Positions 27,391 to 36,101 of a stretch of DNA of 64,000 nucleotides are shown here, piece after piece. Under the pieces are notes generated by a model. It was not told the DNA's origin. It worked only from the letters and a program-made list of their open reading frames with translations, and did no database searches. The stretch spans positions 2,356,001 to 2,420,000 of the forward strand of contig NZ_AP025506.1 in the NCBI RefSeq assembly GCF_024347595.1, in the 5' to 3' direction. Every line of letters begins with the position of its first letter. Within the stretch, counting starts at the first letter, position 1. The position numbers and the translations under genes are program-made. The stretch is from Vibrio pomeroyi. GTDB lineage: Bacteria; Pseudomonadota; Gammaproteobacteria; Enterobacterales; Vibrionaceae.

Positions 27391-27419
27391 ATAAAACGGC
27401 CTAAACATATTTAGGCCGT
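27391..27419 (-). terminator. Intercistronic stem-loop between TRAP binding-protein and permease genes
   Basis: A 10-bp perfect stem (27396-27405 with 27410-27419), 4-base loop, and a TTTTAT tail when read on the minus strand. It sits inside the operon and would lower permease expression relative to the binding protein, or protect the upstream mRNA end. Confidence 0.75.
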
Positions 27420-27451
27420 AATCATTAACTAATTAATTGACGTATGCAGGA

Positions 27452-28465
27452 CTACTGTGCCGCTCGAATCGTTTCCAACTCTTTCATGATCGTCGCGTGT
27501 ATACCTTCGCTCCATGTTGGGAACTGGTTGTATACATCGGCAGTCAGTTGGTTGAACTCATCAGAATTCACCTCATTGAAGGTAACGCCTAGTTCTTCAA
27601 GTTTCTGAGTGTATTCAACATCCAACTTAACTAGCTCAGCAGTGTTAGATTCAGCGCCCGCTTCTAACTCTTCATTGATGATCTGCTGTTGCTCTGGCGT
27701 AAATTGGTCCCAAAGCGTTGGTGAAATGTAGATGCCAACAGTACCTAGGAAGTGCTTAGTCAAAGACATGTTCTTTGCTACTTCGTAGATTTTGGTTGAG
27801 TACATGGTCAGGATAGAACCTTCAAGACCATCAACAACACCTTGTTGAACACCTGCATAGGTTTCAGGAAATGGTAGAGAAGCAGGTGCTGCGCCCATTG
27901 CTGAAAGCGTGCTAATGAACAGCTGGCTTTGTGGAACACGAATACGCATGCCTTTCATGTCTTCAGAGTTCACGATCTCTTTATTGGTGATCATATGGCG
28001 GAAACCAAACATGTAGTCAGCATTCAATACTTTGATGCCTTTTTCTTCGGCTTTAACTTTTAGTCCAGCGACAAAATCAGTGTCCATCATCGCTAAGTAT
28101 TCATCGTAAGTGTTGTACAACATTGGACCTGCAAGTGCTGCAAAGTCAGGTACGTAATCACCTAGGTAAGTCAAATCTTCTACAGCAATCCAGTTTGCGC
28201 CGTTAACCACTTGTTCCAAGTTATCTTTGTATACAGGTAACTGACCACCTGGGAAAACTTTAATGTTTACCGAACCATCGGTTCTTTCTCTAATTTTGTC
28301 GGTCGCTTTGATAAGCTCTTGTGTTAACAACTCATTTTGAGTGAACACAAGGCTCATGTTGATATTGATCGGCTCATCTTTAGCTTCAGAACCAGCCTTG
28401 TCAGCTTCACCACAACCAACAAGCAGCGTTGCCGCCATAATTACTGTACCTAATAGCTTTTTCAT
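27452..28465 (-). CDS. TRAP transporter substrate-binding protein (DctP family), predicted lipoprotein
   Basis: A 337-residue periplasmic binding protein of the DctP family. The conserved region GMRIRVPQSQLFISTLSAMGAAPASLPFPETYAGVQQGVVDGLEGS carries the Arg that usually binds the substrate carboxylate and the typical QQGVVDG motif. The signal sequence MKKLLGTVIMAATLLVGC ends in a lipobox with Cys18, followed by Gly-Glu; most proteobacterial DctP proteins have plain signal peptides, so membrane anchoring is unusual. It is the first gene of the leftward operon and is divergent from the glycerophosphodiesterase. Substrate cannot be told from sequence. Confidence 0.92.
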   Translation of the reverse strand: MKKLLGTVIMAATLLVGCGEADKAGSEAKDEPININMSLVFTQNELLTQELIKATDKIRERTDGSVNIKVFPGGQLPVYKDNLEQVVNGANWIAVEDLTYLGDYVPDFAALAGPMLYNTYDEYLAMMDTDFVAGLKVKAEEKGIKVLNADYMFGFRHMITNKEIVNSEDMKGMRIRVPQSQLFISTLSAMGAAPASLPFPETYAGVQQGVVDGLEGSILTMYSTKIYEVAKNMSLTKHFLGTVGIYISPTLWDQFTPEQQQIINEELEAGAESNTAELVKLDVEYTQKLEELGVTFNEVNSDEFNQLTADVYNQFPTWSEGIHATIMKELETIRAAQ

Positions 28466-28550
28466 TTTTTATCACCTTTTCGTGGCTATCGTTTTCTAAA
28501 TATAGAGGGTGTTATTAAGTTTTCGTAGAGTATGTAAGTGAATTATTACA

Positions 28551-28585
28551 TTCATATGAACATTAATCTTACCGATTTGAACATT
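28551..28585. promoter_or_regulatory. Candidate DeoR-type operator region
   Basis: The palindrome TTCATATGAA (28551-28560) overlaps the first of two TGAACATT copies (28557-28564 and 28578-28585), which are 21 bp apart, two helical turns. They lie in the 273-bp divergent region between the TRAP operon and the diesterase-DeoR operon. Assignment to the DeoR protein is inference. Confidence 0.45.
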
Positions 28586-28738
28586 GTGAGTATAAGGTCT
28601 CACTATTGTATAAACTCTGTACAACGCCTTTAAGCTAGCTCTCATTTAAAATAAGTAGATATAGCGGATAGATAATAAATCTGTAATAAAGTAGAGCTAC
28701 TGTTTCCTGAATTTTCAAATGAACATCGAGATTGAATT

Positions 28739-29443
28739 ATGATCACAGGCCACCGCGGTGCCGCTTCTTTAGCACCAGAAAATACGTTAGTGAGTATTGA
28801 ACAAGCAGCGAAAGCTGGCGCTAAATGGATTGAAATTGATACCCAGTTAAGCGCTGATGGCACCCCAATGGTTTTTCATGATAAGACGGTAAATCGTTGC
28901 ACTAACGGAACGGGCAATATCGCAGACTTAGATTTAACCGCTCTCAAAACGTTAGATGCTGGCAGTTGGTTTGGTAGTGAGTTCGCAGGAACAACTATTC
29001 CGACGTTGAGTGAAGCGCTCGACAAATGCTTAGAACTCGATGTGACCTTGAACCTTGAGATCAAAATTTATGACGATAAGGCTATCCAACCTTTAGTTGA
29101 AAAAGTTGCCGCACTGGTTGAACAAAAGCAGTTCCCTGTTGAAAAGCTACTCATCTCAAGCTTCAAAAAAGAGGCACTAAGCCTTTGCCAGCAAATAATG
29201 CCAAAGATTAAACGAGGCTTTATCTGCGAGGTTTGGAATGATTTCAGCCTAGAGTCACTTAAATCACTCGATCTTTACAGCATTCATATTGACCACCGAA
29301 TTCTTGATGAGAAAACGGCCAAAGCAATCAAAGCTTCTGGCGCCGTTCTTAAAATATGGACACTGAACGATCCTCAATTGGCGGCTAAATATTTCAACCT
29401 TGGTGTCGATAACATCATCACCGACGTACCAAACCAATTTTAG
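28739..29443 (+). CDS. ugpQ: Glycerophosphodiester phosphodiesterase
   Basis: A 234-residue GDPD TIM-barrel enzyme, probably cytoplasmic since no signal peptide is seen, like UgpQ. It hydrolyses glycerophosphodiesters to sn-glycerol-3-phosphate and an alcohol. Catalytic residues are visible in GHRGAASLAPENT (general acid/base His and Arg), EIDTQLSADGTPMVFHD (metal ligands and the second His) and NLEIKIY. The C-terminal KIWTLNDP and GVDNIITDVPNQF are typical. A DeoR regulator follows after 9 bp. The divergent TRAP transporter and its HAD phosphatase suggest a shared role in using a phosphodiester or polyol-phosphate compound. Confidence 0.92.
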   Translation: MITGHRGAASLAPENTLVSIEQAAKAGAKWIEIDTQLSADGTPMVFHDKTVNRCTNGTGNIADLDLTALKTLDAGSWFGSEFAGTTIPTLSEALDKCLELDVTLNLEIKIYDDKAIQPLVEKVAALVEQKQFPVEKLLISSFKKEALSLCQQIMPKIKRGFICEVWNDFSLESLKSLDLYSIHIDHRILDEKTAKAIKASGAVLKIWTLNDPQLAAKYFNLGVDNIITDVPNQF

Positions 29444-29452
29444 TGAACTTCT

Positions 29453-30205
29453 ATGGAACTGAACCATCGTCAGAAAGAAATACTCGCAACGCTTAAGGCT
29501 AATCAAGACATACAGATCGACCATTTAGCCGAGTTATTTTCTGTCACCACTCAAACCATTCGTCGTGACGTAAATCACCTGTGTGAACAAGGCCTTGCGC
29601 GAAGAGTACACGGAGGCGTGAGCTTACCCACTACGCTCACTAATACTAGCTACCGATTCCGTGCAGGTGTTGAGTCTGAAACAAAAGACAGTATTGCGAT
29701 GGCGGTTGCCGACGCGATACCTGAAGGTTCAACCGTCATGATGGGGATTGGTACCACCGTCACTCGCATCGCTCAGTATTTGTTGGCTAAGCCTGCATTG
29801 CGAGTGATCACCAACAACCTGCAAGTCGCTCGTATCCTTGAAGCAAATGAGCAAGTTGAAGTGTATTTGGCTGGCGGTTTGTTCAGGCGAGAACACCAAG
29901 ACATGGTGGGAAGCAGTGTAGTCCACTTCTTTTCCGATTTTGAAGCTGACATTGGCATTTGTGGTTGTGGCTCTGTAACAGACAGTCATTTCGCCATGGA
30001 ACATGAGCAAGTTGAAGCTGACCTATCCAAGTCGATAATTAACAATAGCCGTGAAAGTTGGCTTGTCGCGGACGCCAGTAAATGGGGACGCTTTGCTGCT
30101 CTCAAAGTCGCTCCGTTGGATGACTTTGATCGTATCTATACCAACAACACTCAGTTACCTTCAGAATTAAGCATTCACCTTGTCGAAGATGACGTTCAGC
30201 CTTAA
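29453..30205 (+). CDS. DeoR-family transcriptional regulator (GlpR-like)
   Basis: A 250-residue DeoR-type repressor. The N-terminal helix-turn-helix is DHLAELFSVTTQTIRRDVNHLCEQGLARRVHGGV, and the sugar-phosphate-sensing domain has GIGTTVTRIAQYL, VITNNLQVARIL and VYLAGGLFRREHQDMVGSS. Family members bind phosphorylated intermediates, which fits the diesterase it is co-transcribed with (9-bp gap) and the divergent TRAP operon. A clear terminator follows. Confidence 0.92.
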   Translation: MELNHRQKEILATLKANQDIQIDHLAELFSVTTQTIRRDVNHLCEQGLARRVHGGVSLPTTLTNTSYRFRAGVESETKDSIAMAVADAIPEGSTVMMGIGTTVTRIAQYLLAKPALRVITNNLQVARILEANEQVEVYLAGGLFRREHQDMVGSSVVHFFSDFEADIGICGCGSVTDSHFAMEHEQVEADLSKSIINNSRESWLVADASKWGRFAALKVAPLDDFDRIYTNNTQLPSELSIHLVEDDVQP

Positions 30206-30210
30206 ACCAC

Positions 30211-30240
30211 AAAAAAGCCTAGCATAACCGCTAGGCTTTT
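30211..30240. terminator. Bidirectional terminator between deoR-type gene and gltS
   Basis: An 11-bp stem AAAAGCCTAGC/GCTAGGCTTTT with a 6-base loop; A- and T-tracts allow use from both sides. Confidence 0.9.
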
Positions 30241-30268
30241 AAGTTTAGAAAATAGCTTTTGATTAGTG

Positions 30269-31483
30269 TTACATACCAACAAAGAAACTGATCACCAACG
30301 CGTTAATCAAATCGACAAAGAAGCCACAGACTAATGGCACCACGATAAATGCTTGTGGACTTGCACCATAGCGATGTGTAACCGCAGTCATGTTTACGAT
30401 TGCAGTGGCAGTTGAGCCTAGTGTGATACCACCGAAGCCAGAACATATCACCACTGAGTCGTAGTTTCTACCCATCAAGTAATAGACGACAAAGATGGTA
30501 AACAGCAGTGAAAGTAGAATCTGGATACTCATGACCACTGAGATGTAGCCAAACAGGCCGTCAAGATCCCAGATACGTAGTCCCATCAATGCCATGGTCA
30601 AAAACATGCCTAAGCAGATGTCAGAGATCATTGCTAAGCCTTTACGGCCTTGCGCGATTTTCTCTTGTGTACGGCGCTTCTTGAACAATGCACGTCCAAC
30701 GTTACCGATTAGGATACCTGCGATTAAACAGCTAACGAATAACGGCAGTTTCAAACCCATTGAGTCGATAACTTCACTCAAGCTGTAACCCAACATAAGT
30801 GTTAAGTTAAGAATCAACCAAGCCCACAGAACACCGTAGTGGCTAAGCTCTGTTTTGGTTTCACTCTCTTGGTATGCACCAACCGTCACCTCTTCTTCAT
30901 TAGATGGGCTGACCTTGTGTTTATTGAGAAGGTAATTAGCAATCGGACCACCGATGACACACGCCGCAATCAAACCAACCGTGTTCGAAGCCACACCCAG
31001 TTCTAACGCGTTAGCAATACCAAACTCTTCCACGAACATCGGTGCCCACGCCAGCGTAGTACCAACACCGCCAATCAAGCTCACTGAACCCGAGAGCAAA
31101 CCTGCTTTCGCATCCATTCCAAAGCCTGACGCGACAGCCATACCAACCACGTTTTGCAACACAATAAAAACAGCAGCAAGACATAACAAGATGAACAGCG
31201 GTCGCCCACCTTTTATCAGCGTTTTAATATCCGCTTGAAGTCCGATGCCAGCAAAAAAGTAAAGAAGCAAAAAGTCTCTGACATCTAGGCTAAAAGTAAT
31301 CTGAATTTCAAACAGATAGTAAAGCGCTGCTACGGTTGCAGCACAAACGAAGCCGCCAATAACCGGCTCTGGCAGTGAGTACTTCCTTAATACTTCCGAT
31401 CGCTCGATCAGGCCTTTACCGATAAACAGTAAAGAGATGGCGATCGTAAAGGAGAGCATTGGAGAAACGAGGGTTTCTGTCAT
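30269..31483 (-). CDS. gltS: Sodium/glutamate symporter GltS
   Basis: A 404-residue inner-membrane sodium/glutamate symporter with about ten helices in two inverted repeats. GltS signatures are YSLPEPVIGGFVCA, LLLYFFAGIGLQADIKTLIKGG, SLIGGVGTTLAWAPMF and the matching C-terminal SGFGGITLGSTATAIVNM, both with the glycine-rich re-entrant loop. Length is as in E. coli (401 aa). Monocistronic, with its own terminator. Confidence 0.95.
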   Translation of the reverse strand: MTETLVSPMLSFTIAISLLFIGKGLIERSEVLRKYSLPEPVIGGFVCAATVAALYYLFEIQITFSLDVRDFLLLYFFAGIGLQADIKTLIKGGRPLFILLCLAAVFIVLQNVVGMAVASGFGMDAKAGLLSGSVSLIGGVGTTLAWAPMFVEEFGIANALELGVASNTVGLIAACVIGGPIANYLLNKHKVSPSNEEEVTVGAYQESETKTELSHYGVLWAWLILNLTLMLGYSLSEVIDSMGLKLPLFVSCLIAGILIGNVGRALFKKRRTQEKIAQGRKGLAMISDICLGMFLTMALMGLRIWDLDGLFGYISVVMSIQILLSLLFTIFVVYYLMGRNYDSVVICSGFGGITLGSTATAIVNMTAVTHRYGASPQAFIVVPLVCGFFVDLINALVISFFVGM

Positions 31484-31703
31484 GAGGTAATAAATTCCTA
31501 GTGGTAAGATTATTCATAATGTTGCTTACCCTTAATAATCAAGATCTAGGCCAAAAAATCAAGCATTTATCGGTGACAAAAACGGCTAATATGGATCAAT
31601 TTACGTCAGTATAAATAGAAGAAATAACTACTCAGGAATGATTAAAGAAAGTCATGTTAAGGAAGTATGAAGGTAGTGCGGAATATAGGGGCTCTAAAAC
31701 GAG

Positions 31704-31731
31704 AAAACCCTAGCATTTCTGCTAGGGTTTT
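31704..31731 (-). terminator. Terminator of the tRNA-Ser gene
   Basis: A perfect 11-bp stem AAAACCCTAGC/GCTAGGGTTTT with a 6-base loop, 6 bp past the tRNA 3' end on the minus strand. Confidence 0.8.
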
Positions 31732-31737
31732 GAATAG

Positions 31738-31828
31738 TGGTGGAAGGATGGGGATTTGAACCCCAGATACGCTATAAACGTATACTCGCTTTCCAGGCGA
31801 GCGCCTTAAGCCACTCAGCCATCCTTCC
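31738..31828 (-). tRNA. tRNA-Ser(GGA)
   Basis: A 91-nt class II tRNA read on the minus strand. The acceptor stem GGAAGGAT pairs with ATCCTTCC, followed by the discriminator A and an encoded CCA. The anticodon arm CTCGC-CTGGAAA-GCGAG gives anticodon GGA, decoding UCC and UCU. The long variable arm and the GGTTCAAATCC T-loop are both present. Confidence 0.97.
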
Positions 31829-31866
31829 ACAAATTGTGTGTTGAGCTTGTCACTCAACGAGGCGCT

Positions 31867-31895
31867 ACTTTATTGATTCTGCTTGCTTTGGTCAA
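31867..31895 (-). promoter_or_regulatory. Sigma-70 promoter of tRNA-Ser with GC-rich discriminator
   Basis: On the minus strand TTGACC (31890-31895) and TAAAGT (31867-31872) are 17 bp apart. The bases after the -10 (AGCGCC) are GC-rich, as in stringently controlled tRNA promoters. A leader of about 30 nt would precede the tRNA. Confidence 0.65.
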
Positions 31896-31989
31896 GGGGC
31901 ATTCTCAAAAAAAGTGCCTTTTTCAGCTTGTTCGATTACAAATTAACTCATTAGATCAAAAACAAACCATATTTTATTCTATCGCTACA

Positions 31990-32020
31990 CTTAAGCTTGT
32001 TGCTTTTCTTAAGCTTGTTG
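31990..32020. repeat. 13-bp direct repeat at the 3' end of alaE
   Basis: CTTAAGCTTGTTG occurs at 31990-32002 and 32008-32020, an 18-bp period. The right copy encodes the last codons and stop of alaE; the left copy is just beyond it. It looks like a small tandem duplication. Confidence 0.7.
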
Positions 32021-32458
32021 ATAGTAGCCTGGAACTCTAAACCATTTGCGGCACATATCTAAGAAGTAACCGTAAAGTACGCCCATACCACATGAGATAA
32101 CTGCATTACTGGTTACCGCGGTCACGATCTGATCGCTTGAAGCGCCCACCGCCAACAAAATACCCGCATACACAGGCGATTGGAATAACACGTAAGCCAT
32201 AAGATCAGACAAGTTCTTCATCAACGAACTTTGTGAAAGTTTTGCACCATTGCGCAAGAACCAATCACGAAAGACACCATAAGGCCATGCGATAGCAATG
32301 TTTACCGGAATAGATAGCGTTCGTGAAGCAAGAGATTGCTCAAACGTCATTCCTGAGATAAACACTTCTACGATCATGCCAGAGATAAAACAGAAAACTA
32401 CCATAGCAAATGTATCCGCCGCTGCGTTACGGATACAAAATGGACCACGAGACTTCAT
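32009..32458 (-). CDS. alaE: L-alanine exporter AlaE
   Basis: A 149-residue, four-helix inner-membrane exporter, the same length as E. coli AlaE (YgaW). Matching stretches include [70 protein letters not shown] and [20 protein letters not shown]. The frame opens at a TTG three codons earlier, but the ATG at 32458 gives the family length. It protects cells from excess intracellular L-alanine. Monocistronic. Confidence 0.94.
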   Translation of the reverse strand: MKSRGPFCIRNAAADTFAMVVFCFISGMIVEVFISGMTFEQSLASRTLSIPVNIAIAWPYGVFRDWFLRNGAKLSQSSLMKNLSDLMAYVLFQSPVYAGILLAVGASSDQIVTAVTSNAVISCGMGVLYGYFLDMCRKWFRVPGYYQQA

Positions 32459-32706
32459 TGATGCCAAACCTAAAATATATCACTACCTATTTAGTGATTT
32501 AGTAACATATAAATAAGGTGTTTCCACACCCCACCAGATAATGTCGCTATTAAATCACAAGATAGGTAGTCATACATTCCAAATTCAAAATCAAGTTGTA
32601 AATTAACAACCAAAAACCACTTAAAAAGCAGTCACTTCCACCAATAAATCACATAAAGGTCAAATAATGGACAATTCGTTGTTTACTTTCTGTAATTAAA
32701 CAACAA

Positions 32707-35340
32707 CTAGGCCATGGGTAGATTGACAGTAATGATATTAATAACATCTTGAGTAGGAGGAGCGCCCTGAGAAACCTGCTCTAAAGCCTTATCCACTTGG
32801 TAGGTCAGTTCAGCATTGTTCATAGGTTTGACATGAACACGCAAGCTCTCTAAGGCAAATTGAATTAACTCAAGGTTGTTGTCTTCAAGAGCCACATAAA
32901 GTGTTACTAACAACTCTTCAGTATTGTCTTTGTTTCGTAGGTCAGGTTTAGGCAGCGAGCGACTTTGACTCTTTTGCCCATGAAGGTGTGTTTTTGGATT
33001 TTTAGCGTTATTGCTTTCTAGCTCATGGTTTTCCGTTCCATGACTTACTCTTTCATCAATAGCTTGATCATCGCTATAGTCGTCACTGTCGCTCTGCTCA
33101 TCATTGCTCTCTTCCTCGTGGAACTGGTAAAGCTTATTCGAATAACGGAATAAAGCATCGTCGAGCTCTCGCTCATCGATTGGTTTTGCAATGATGTAGT
33201 CGACACCCGCACCGAGCATACGCTCGCGAGTCTCTTTAAACACATCAGCAGTACAACCAAATATTAAGACGGATGAAACATCGCCAATTAAAGCGCGAAT
33301 CGCAGTGGTTGATTCCACACCGTCCATCACTGGCATGTGGTTATCCATCAACACCAAATCAAAATGCTCAGCAACAACGGCTTGTATAGCAAGCTCACCG
33401 TTTTCTACGCTCTTACACGTGAACCCTTTGCTGCTCATGAAGGTTTCGATGATGACGGTATTGGTTCGGTTATCCTCAACAATCAGCACTTTCAAACCGG
33501 AGTAATCTAATTTCTTGTGTGGCAAGCTCTCTATCTCACCAGGCTGACACGGTTGAATCTTCAATCGAACATCAAAACTAGTGCCTATGCCCTCTTCACT
33601 GGTGACGGTAATACTGCCATCCATGAGCTGGGCAATCTTCTTCACAATCGCTAAGCCAAGGCCAGTACCACCAAAACGTCTTGTGGTCGACGATTCTGCC
33701 TGTTCGAAAGGTTTGAAAATACGTTTTTGAGCTTCTTTAGAAATACCTATGCCGGTGTCACGAACTCGAATACTCAGATAGGTATCACTGCCCTCGACGA
33801 TTTCTTTAAAGTACACCTCAACAAAGCCTCTAGAAGTGAACTTCACGGCATTATTCAATAGGTTAAATAAGATTTGGCGAAGACGTGCTTTATCCGAAAA
33901 GTACCAACGACCCGACGGCACTTCAGAGTAAACTTTGAATTGAAGACCTTTTTCAGAAGATAAGGTGTAGTAGACACTGTTAATACTGCCGATGATCGAG
34001 TCCAGAGGGAATCGAGTTTCATCGAGATCCAACCTGCCCTGCTCGATCTTTGAGAAATCCAAGATCTCATTAAGCAGTGTCATCATGTGATCGCCTGACT
34101 CATACAGGCTCTTTAGGTGCTTCTCTTGTTCCGAGTTTAAAGGCGTTTTCAATAGGATTTGAGCGGTGCCCAATACACCATTCATCGGCGTACGGATTTC
34201 ATGTGACAGGGTCGCGAGGAAAGCCGTTTTGGCATTGGTTGATGCCTGAGCCTTAACCTTTTCCGCTTCGAGGTAGATGGTCTTCTCGTTGAAGGTTTTA
34301 ATCAAGTGACCAATTTCGTCGTCACTTGAATATTCAACATCGATGATTTCACCCGCTTTAGAACCGCCTACCTTAGCGGCAATATTGGTAATTGGGCTAA
34401 TCAAGTAACGGTTCAGCAAGTAATAACCTGCCATAACACACAGTAGTAGCAGCGGAACAATACCGCCCTCGATACTCATGACCTGACGAAACACTTCATC
34501 AGCTACGCGTGATTTTGAGTTAACCACATCGACTTGCCAGCCAAACTCACCAAATTGGTTACTGCTGATGTAGATCCCTTCAACGAGATTGAAGTTATGC
34601 GAAACCAAGACTTGGTTGAGTTTATCTCTGAGGGTGATACCAAGATTGTACTCTTCTGCGTGGTTTTTAATGAAACCCAACAACTCTTCGAGCGAGAGAT
34701 CCACCGTCGCAATACCAGCAAAAGTGCCGTCATAGTAATAAGGTGACGAAGCCGTAATCATTCGAACGTGAGTATAGGGATCGATATAGACATCGCTCCA
34801 GGAGATGGTTCCCTGTGGCTTGTCTACCACCGAGGTATACCAATACTCTTCGTGATAAGGGGCGTTTTTAGGGTTGTTGTATGAAAAAAGCTGGTCAATC
34901 GTACCATCGTCAGCTTTGTTGAAAAAATAGCTGTTTAAAAGCTTGTCGGAATCCAGCGCATAAGGTTCTGGCCAAATACCAGCACTCACAATTGTGTCAT
35001 CGCTCGCTGCTAACATCGACTTGAATAGCGGGATGACATCTTCACCTTTACGATGTGCCTGAGCAAAACCAACTAAACTATCAACAAAGCCTTGAGAGCT
35101 GCTGAGTGGCTCTGTAATCAATGCGGATAACAGTTGCGTACGCAAGTCGAGGTTTTGCTGTAATTTGGCGCGCACGGGGGATTCTACGACGTAATACGTC
35201 ACACTACCGACAATGGCAATAAACATAGCAAGGTATAGCCCAAGCGCTACCATGCTTTTTTTCTTAAGAGACGACCGTATCTGCATAATTCTTTTATTGT
35301 TTTCTTTTCTGTTAAAACTAGTGTTTATCATCCATGACAT
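32707..35340 (-). CDS. Hybrid sensor histidine kinase/response regulator with periplasmic Cache-type sensor
   Basis: A kinase of about 877 residues. A membrane helix near 32-53, a periplasmic double-Cache-like sensor up to about 290 (with YWYTSVVDKPQGTISWSDVYIDPYTHVRMITASSPYY) and a second helix near 295-315 are followed by a HAMP region. The HisKA motif is SHEIRTPMNG; the ATPase shows NLLNNAVKF, DTGIGI and GGTGLGLAIVKK. A receiver domain follows (IVEDNRTNT, phospho-Asp in LMDNHMPVMDG). The C-terminus has a Ser/Asp/Asn-rich linker and an alpha-helical segment that may be a degenerate phosphotransfer domain. Possible starts are the ATG at 35340 or those at 35331 and 35286; none has a strong ribosome-binding site. 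No dedicated response regulator is adjacent. Confidence 0.88.
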   Translation of the reverse strand: MSWMINTSFNRKENNKRIMQIRSSLKKKSMVALGLYLAMFIAIVGSVTYYVVESPVRAKLQQNLDLRTQLLSALITEPLSSSQGFVDSLVGFAQAHRKGEDVIPLFKSMLAASDDTIVSAGIWPEPYALDSDKLLNSYFFNKADDGTIDQLFSYNNPKNAPYHEEYWYTSVVDKPQGTISWSDVYIDPYTHVRMITASSPYYYDGTFAGIATVDLSLEELLGFIKNHAEEYNLGITLRDKLNQVLVSHNFNLVEGIYISSNQFGEFGWQVDVVNSKSRVADEVFRQVMSIEGGIVPLLLLCVMAGYYLLNRYLISPITNIAAKVGGSKAGEIIDVEYSSDDEIGHLIKTFNEKTIYLEAEKVKAQASTNAKTAFLATLSHEIRTPMNGVLGTAQILLKTPLNSEQEKHLKSLYESGDHMMTLLNEILDFSKIEQGRLDLDETRFPLDSIIGSINSVYYTLSSEKGLQFKVYSEVPSGRWYFSDKARLRQILFNLLNNAVKFTSRGFVEVYFKEIVEGSDTYLSIRVRDTGIGISKEAQKRIFKPFEQAESSTTRRFGGTGLGLAIVKKIAQLMDGSITVTSEEGIGTSFDVRLKIQPCQPGEIESLPHKKLDYSGLKVLIVEDNRTNTVIIETFMSSKGFTCKSVENGELAIQAVVAEHFDLVLMDNHMPVMDGVESTTAIRALIGDVSSVLIFGCTADVFKETRERMLGAGVDYIIAKPIDERELDDALFRYSNKLYQFHEEESNDEQSDSDDYSDDQAIDERVSHGTENHELESNNAKNPKTHLHGQKSQSRSLPKPDLRNKDNTEELLVTLYVALEDNNLELIQFALESLRVHVKPMNNAELTYQVDKALEQVSQGAPPTQDVINIITVNLPMA

Positions 35341-35424
35341 CAAGGCTTTTTAGATTGAAGCTTGATTGGCACAAGTTCATTGGTACTATAAGCGCAAATA
35401 TGTTCCCTTTTACGGTACCTCACT

Positions 35425-35994
35425 TTGACTTTACAAGATATTCTTGCGCTTCCAGAGTTGGAAGGAAAGCTAATCACAGAACACAAAACCATCGGATTTG
35501 TCACTGCAATGGCAGCGGCACCTAATGTGTTAACCCCGCATGAGTGGCTACCGTTCCTTTGGGGTGGCGAAGAAGTCGCTCCTTTCACTGATGGTGAGCA
35601 ACTTGAAAGCTACATTGAAGTTATCATCGCGCTTTGGAATAAGACACGCCCAGAGCTGATCGAAGGCACTTGGGTTTGGCCTGAAGCTTGTCAGTTGGAT
35701 GATGAAGAAGTCGTTAACACAGCGGCTCGCGATTTTTGTGAAGGCTTGCTTCAAGGCTGGCAGGTTGCCCGTGATGATTGGGAAACACTGATGCCTGAAG
35801 ACAGCGAAGACAATGCACTGGTTGGAGGCGTACTGCTTTCGCTGAGCATGCTTTACGATCCAGAAACCTCAATCGCAACGCTTGCTGAGCAAGGTATTGA
35901 AGGTCTAGAGCAGTTCGAAGAGATCTTTAACGCGGTCCCTGTGATGCTTTGCGGTCTAACGCAGCGTGGCATCGCATTGGCAGAAGCTCAATAA
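35425..35994 (+). CDS. UPF0149 (YgfB/YecA) family protein
   Basis: A 189-residue, acidic, all-helical protein of the YgfB/YecA family (UPF0149) without a C-terminal SEC-C zinc motif. Conserved elements are HKTIGFVTAMAAAPNVLTPHEWLPFLWGG, the AARDFCEGLLQGW segment, and ALVGGVLLSLSMLYD. Its cellular role is not established. The only start giving the full domain is TTG at 35425; no ATG is in frame upstream. It is divergent from the hybrid kinase with only about 84 bp between them, and ends at a strong terminator. Confidence 0.85.
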   Translation: MTLQDILALPELEGKLITEHKTIGFVTAMAAAPNVLTPHEWLPFLWGGEEVAPFTDGEQLESYIEVIIALWNKTRPELIEGTWVWPEACQLDDEEVVNTAARDFCEGLLQGWQVARDDWETLMPEDSEDNALVGGVLLSLSMLYDPETSIATLAEQGIEGLEQFEEIFNAVPVMLCGLTQRGIALAEAQ

Positions 35995-36051
35995 TCTCAA
36001 TAAGCTCTGCAAAAGAATTAAGCTCACTGCTTAACTCGATCAGACCATAAC

Positions 36052-36078
36052 AAAAAGGCCTCTAACGAGGCCTTTTTT
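36052..36078. terminator. Bidirectional terminator between UPF0149 and potassium channel genes
   Basis: An 11-bp stem AAAAAGGCCTC/GAGGCCTTTTT with a 4-base loop and T-tract; usable from both sides. Confidence 0.9.
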
Positions 36079-36101
36079 CGTTTTGAAAGTAATTAGCTGA
36101 T

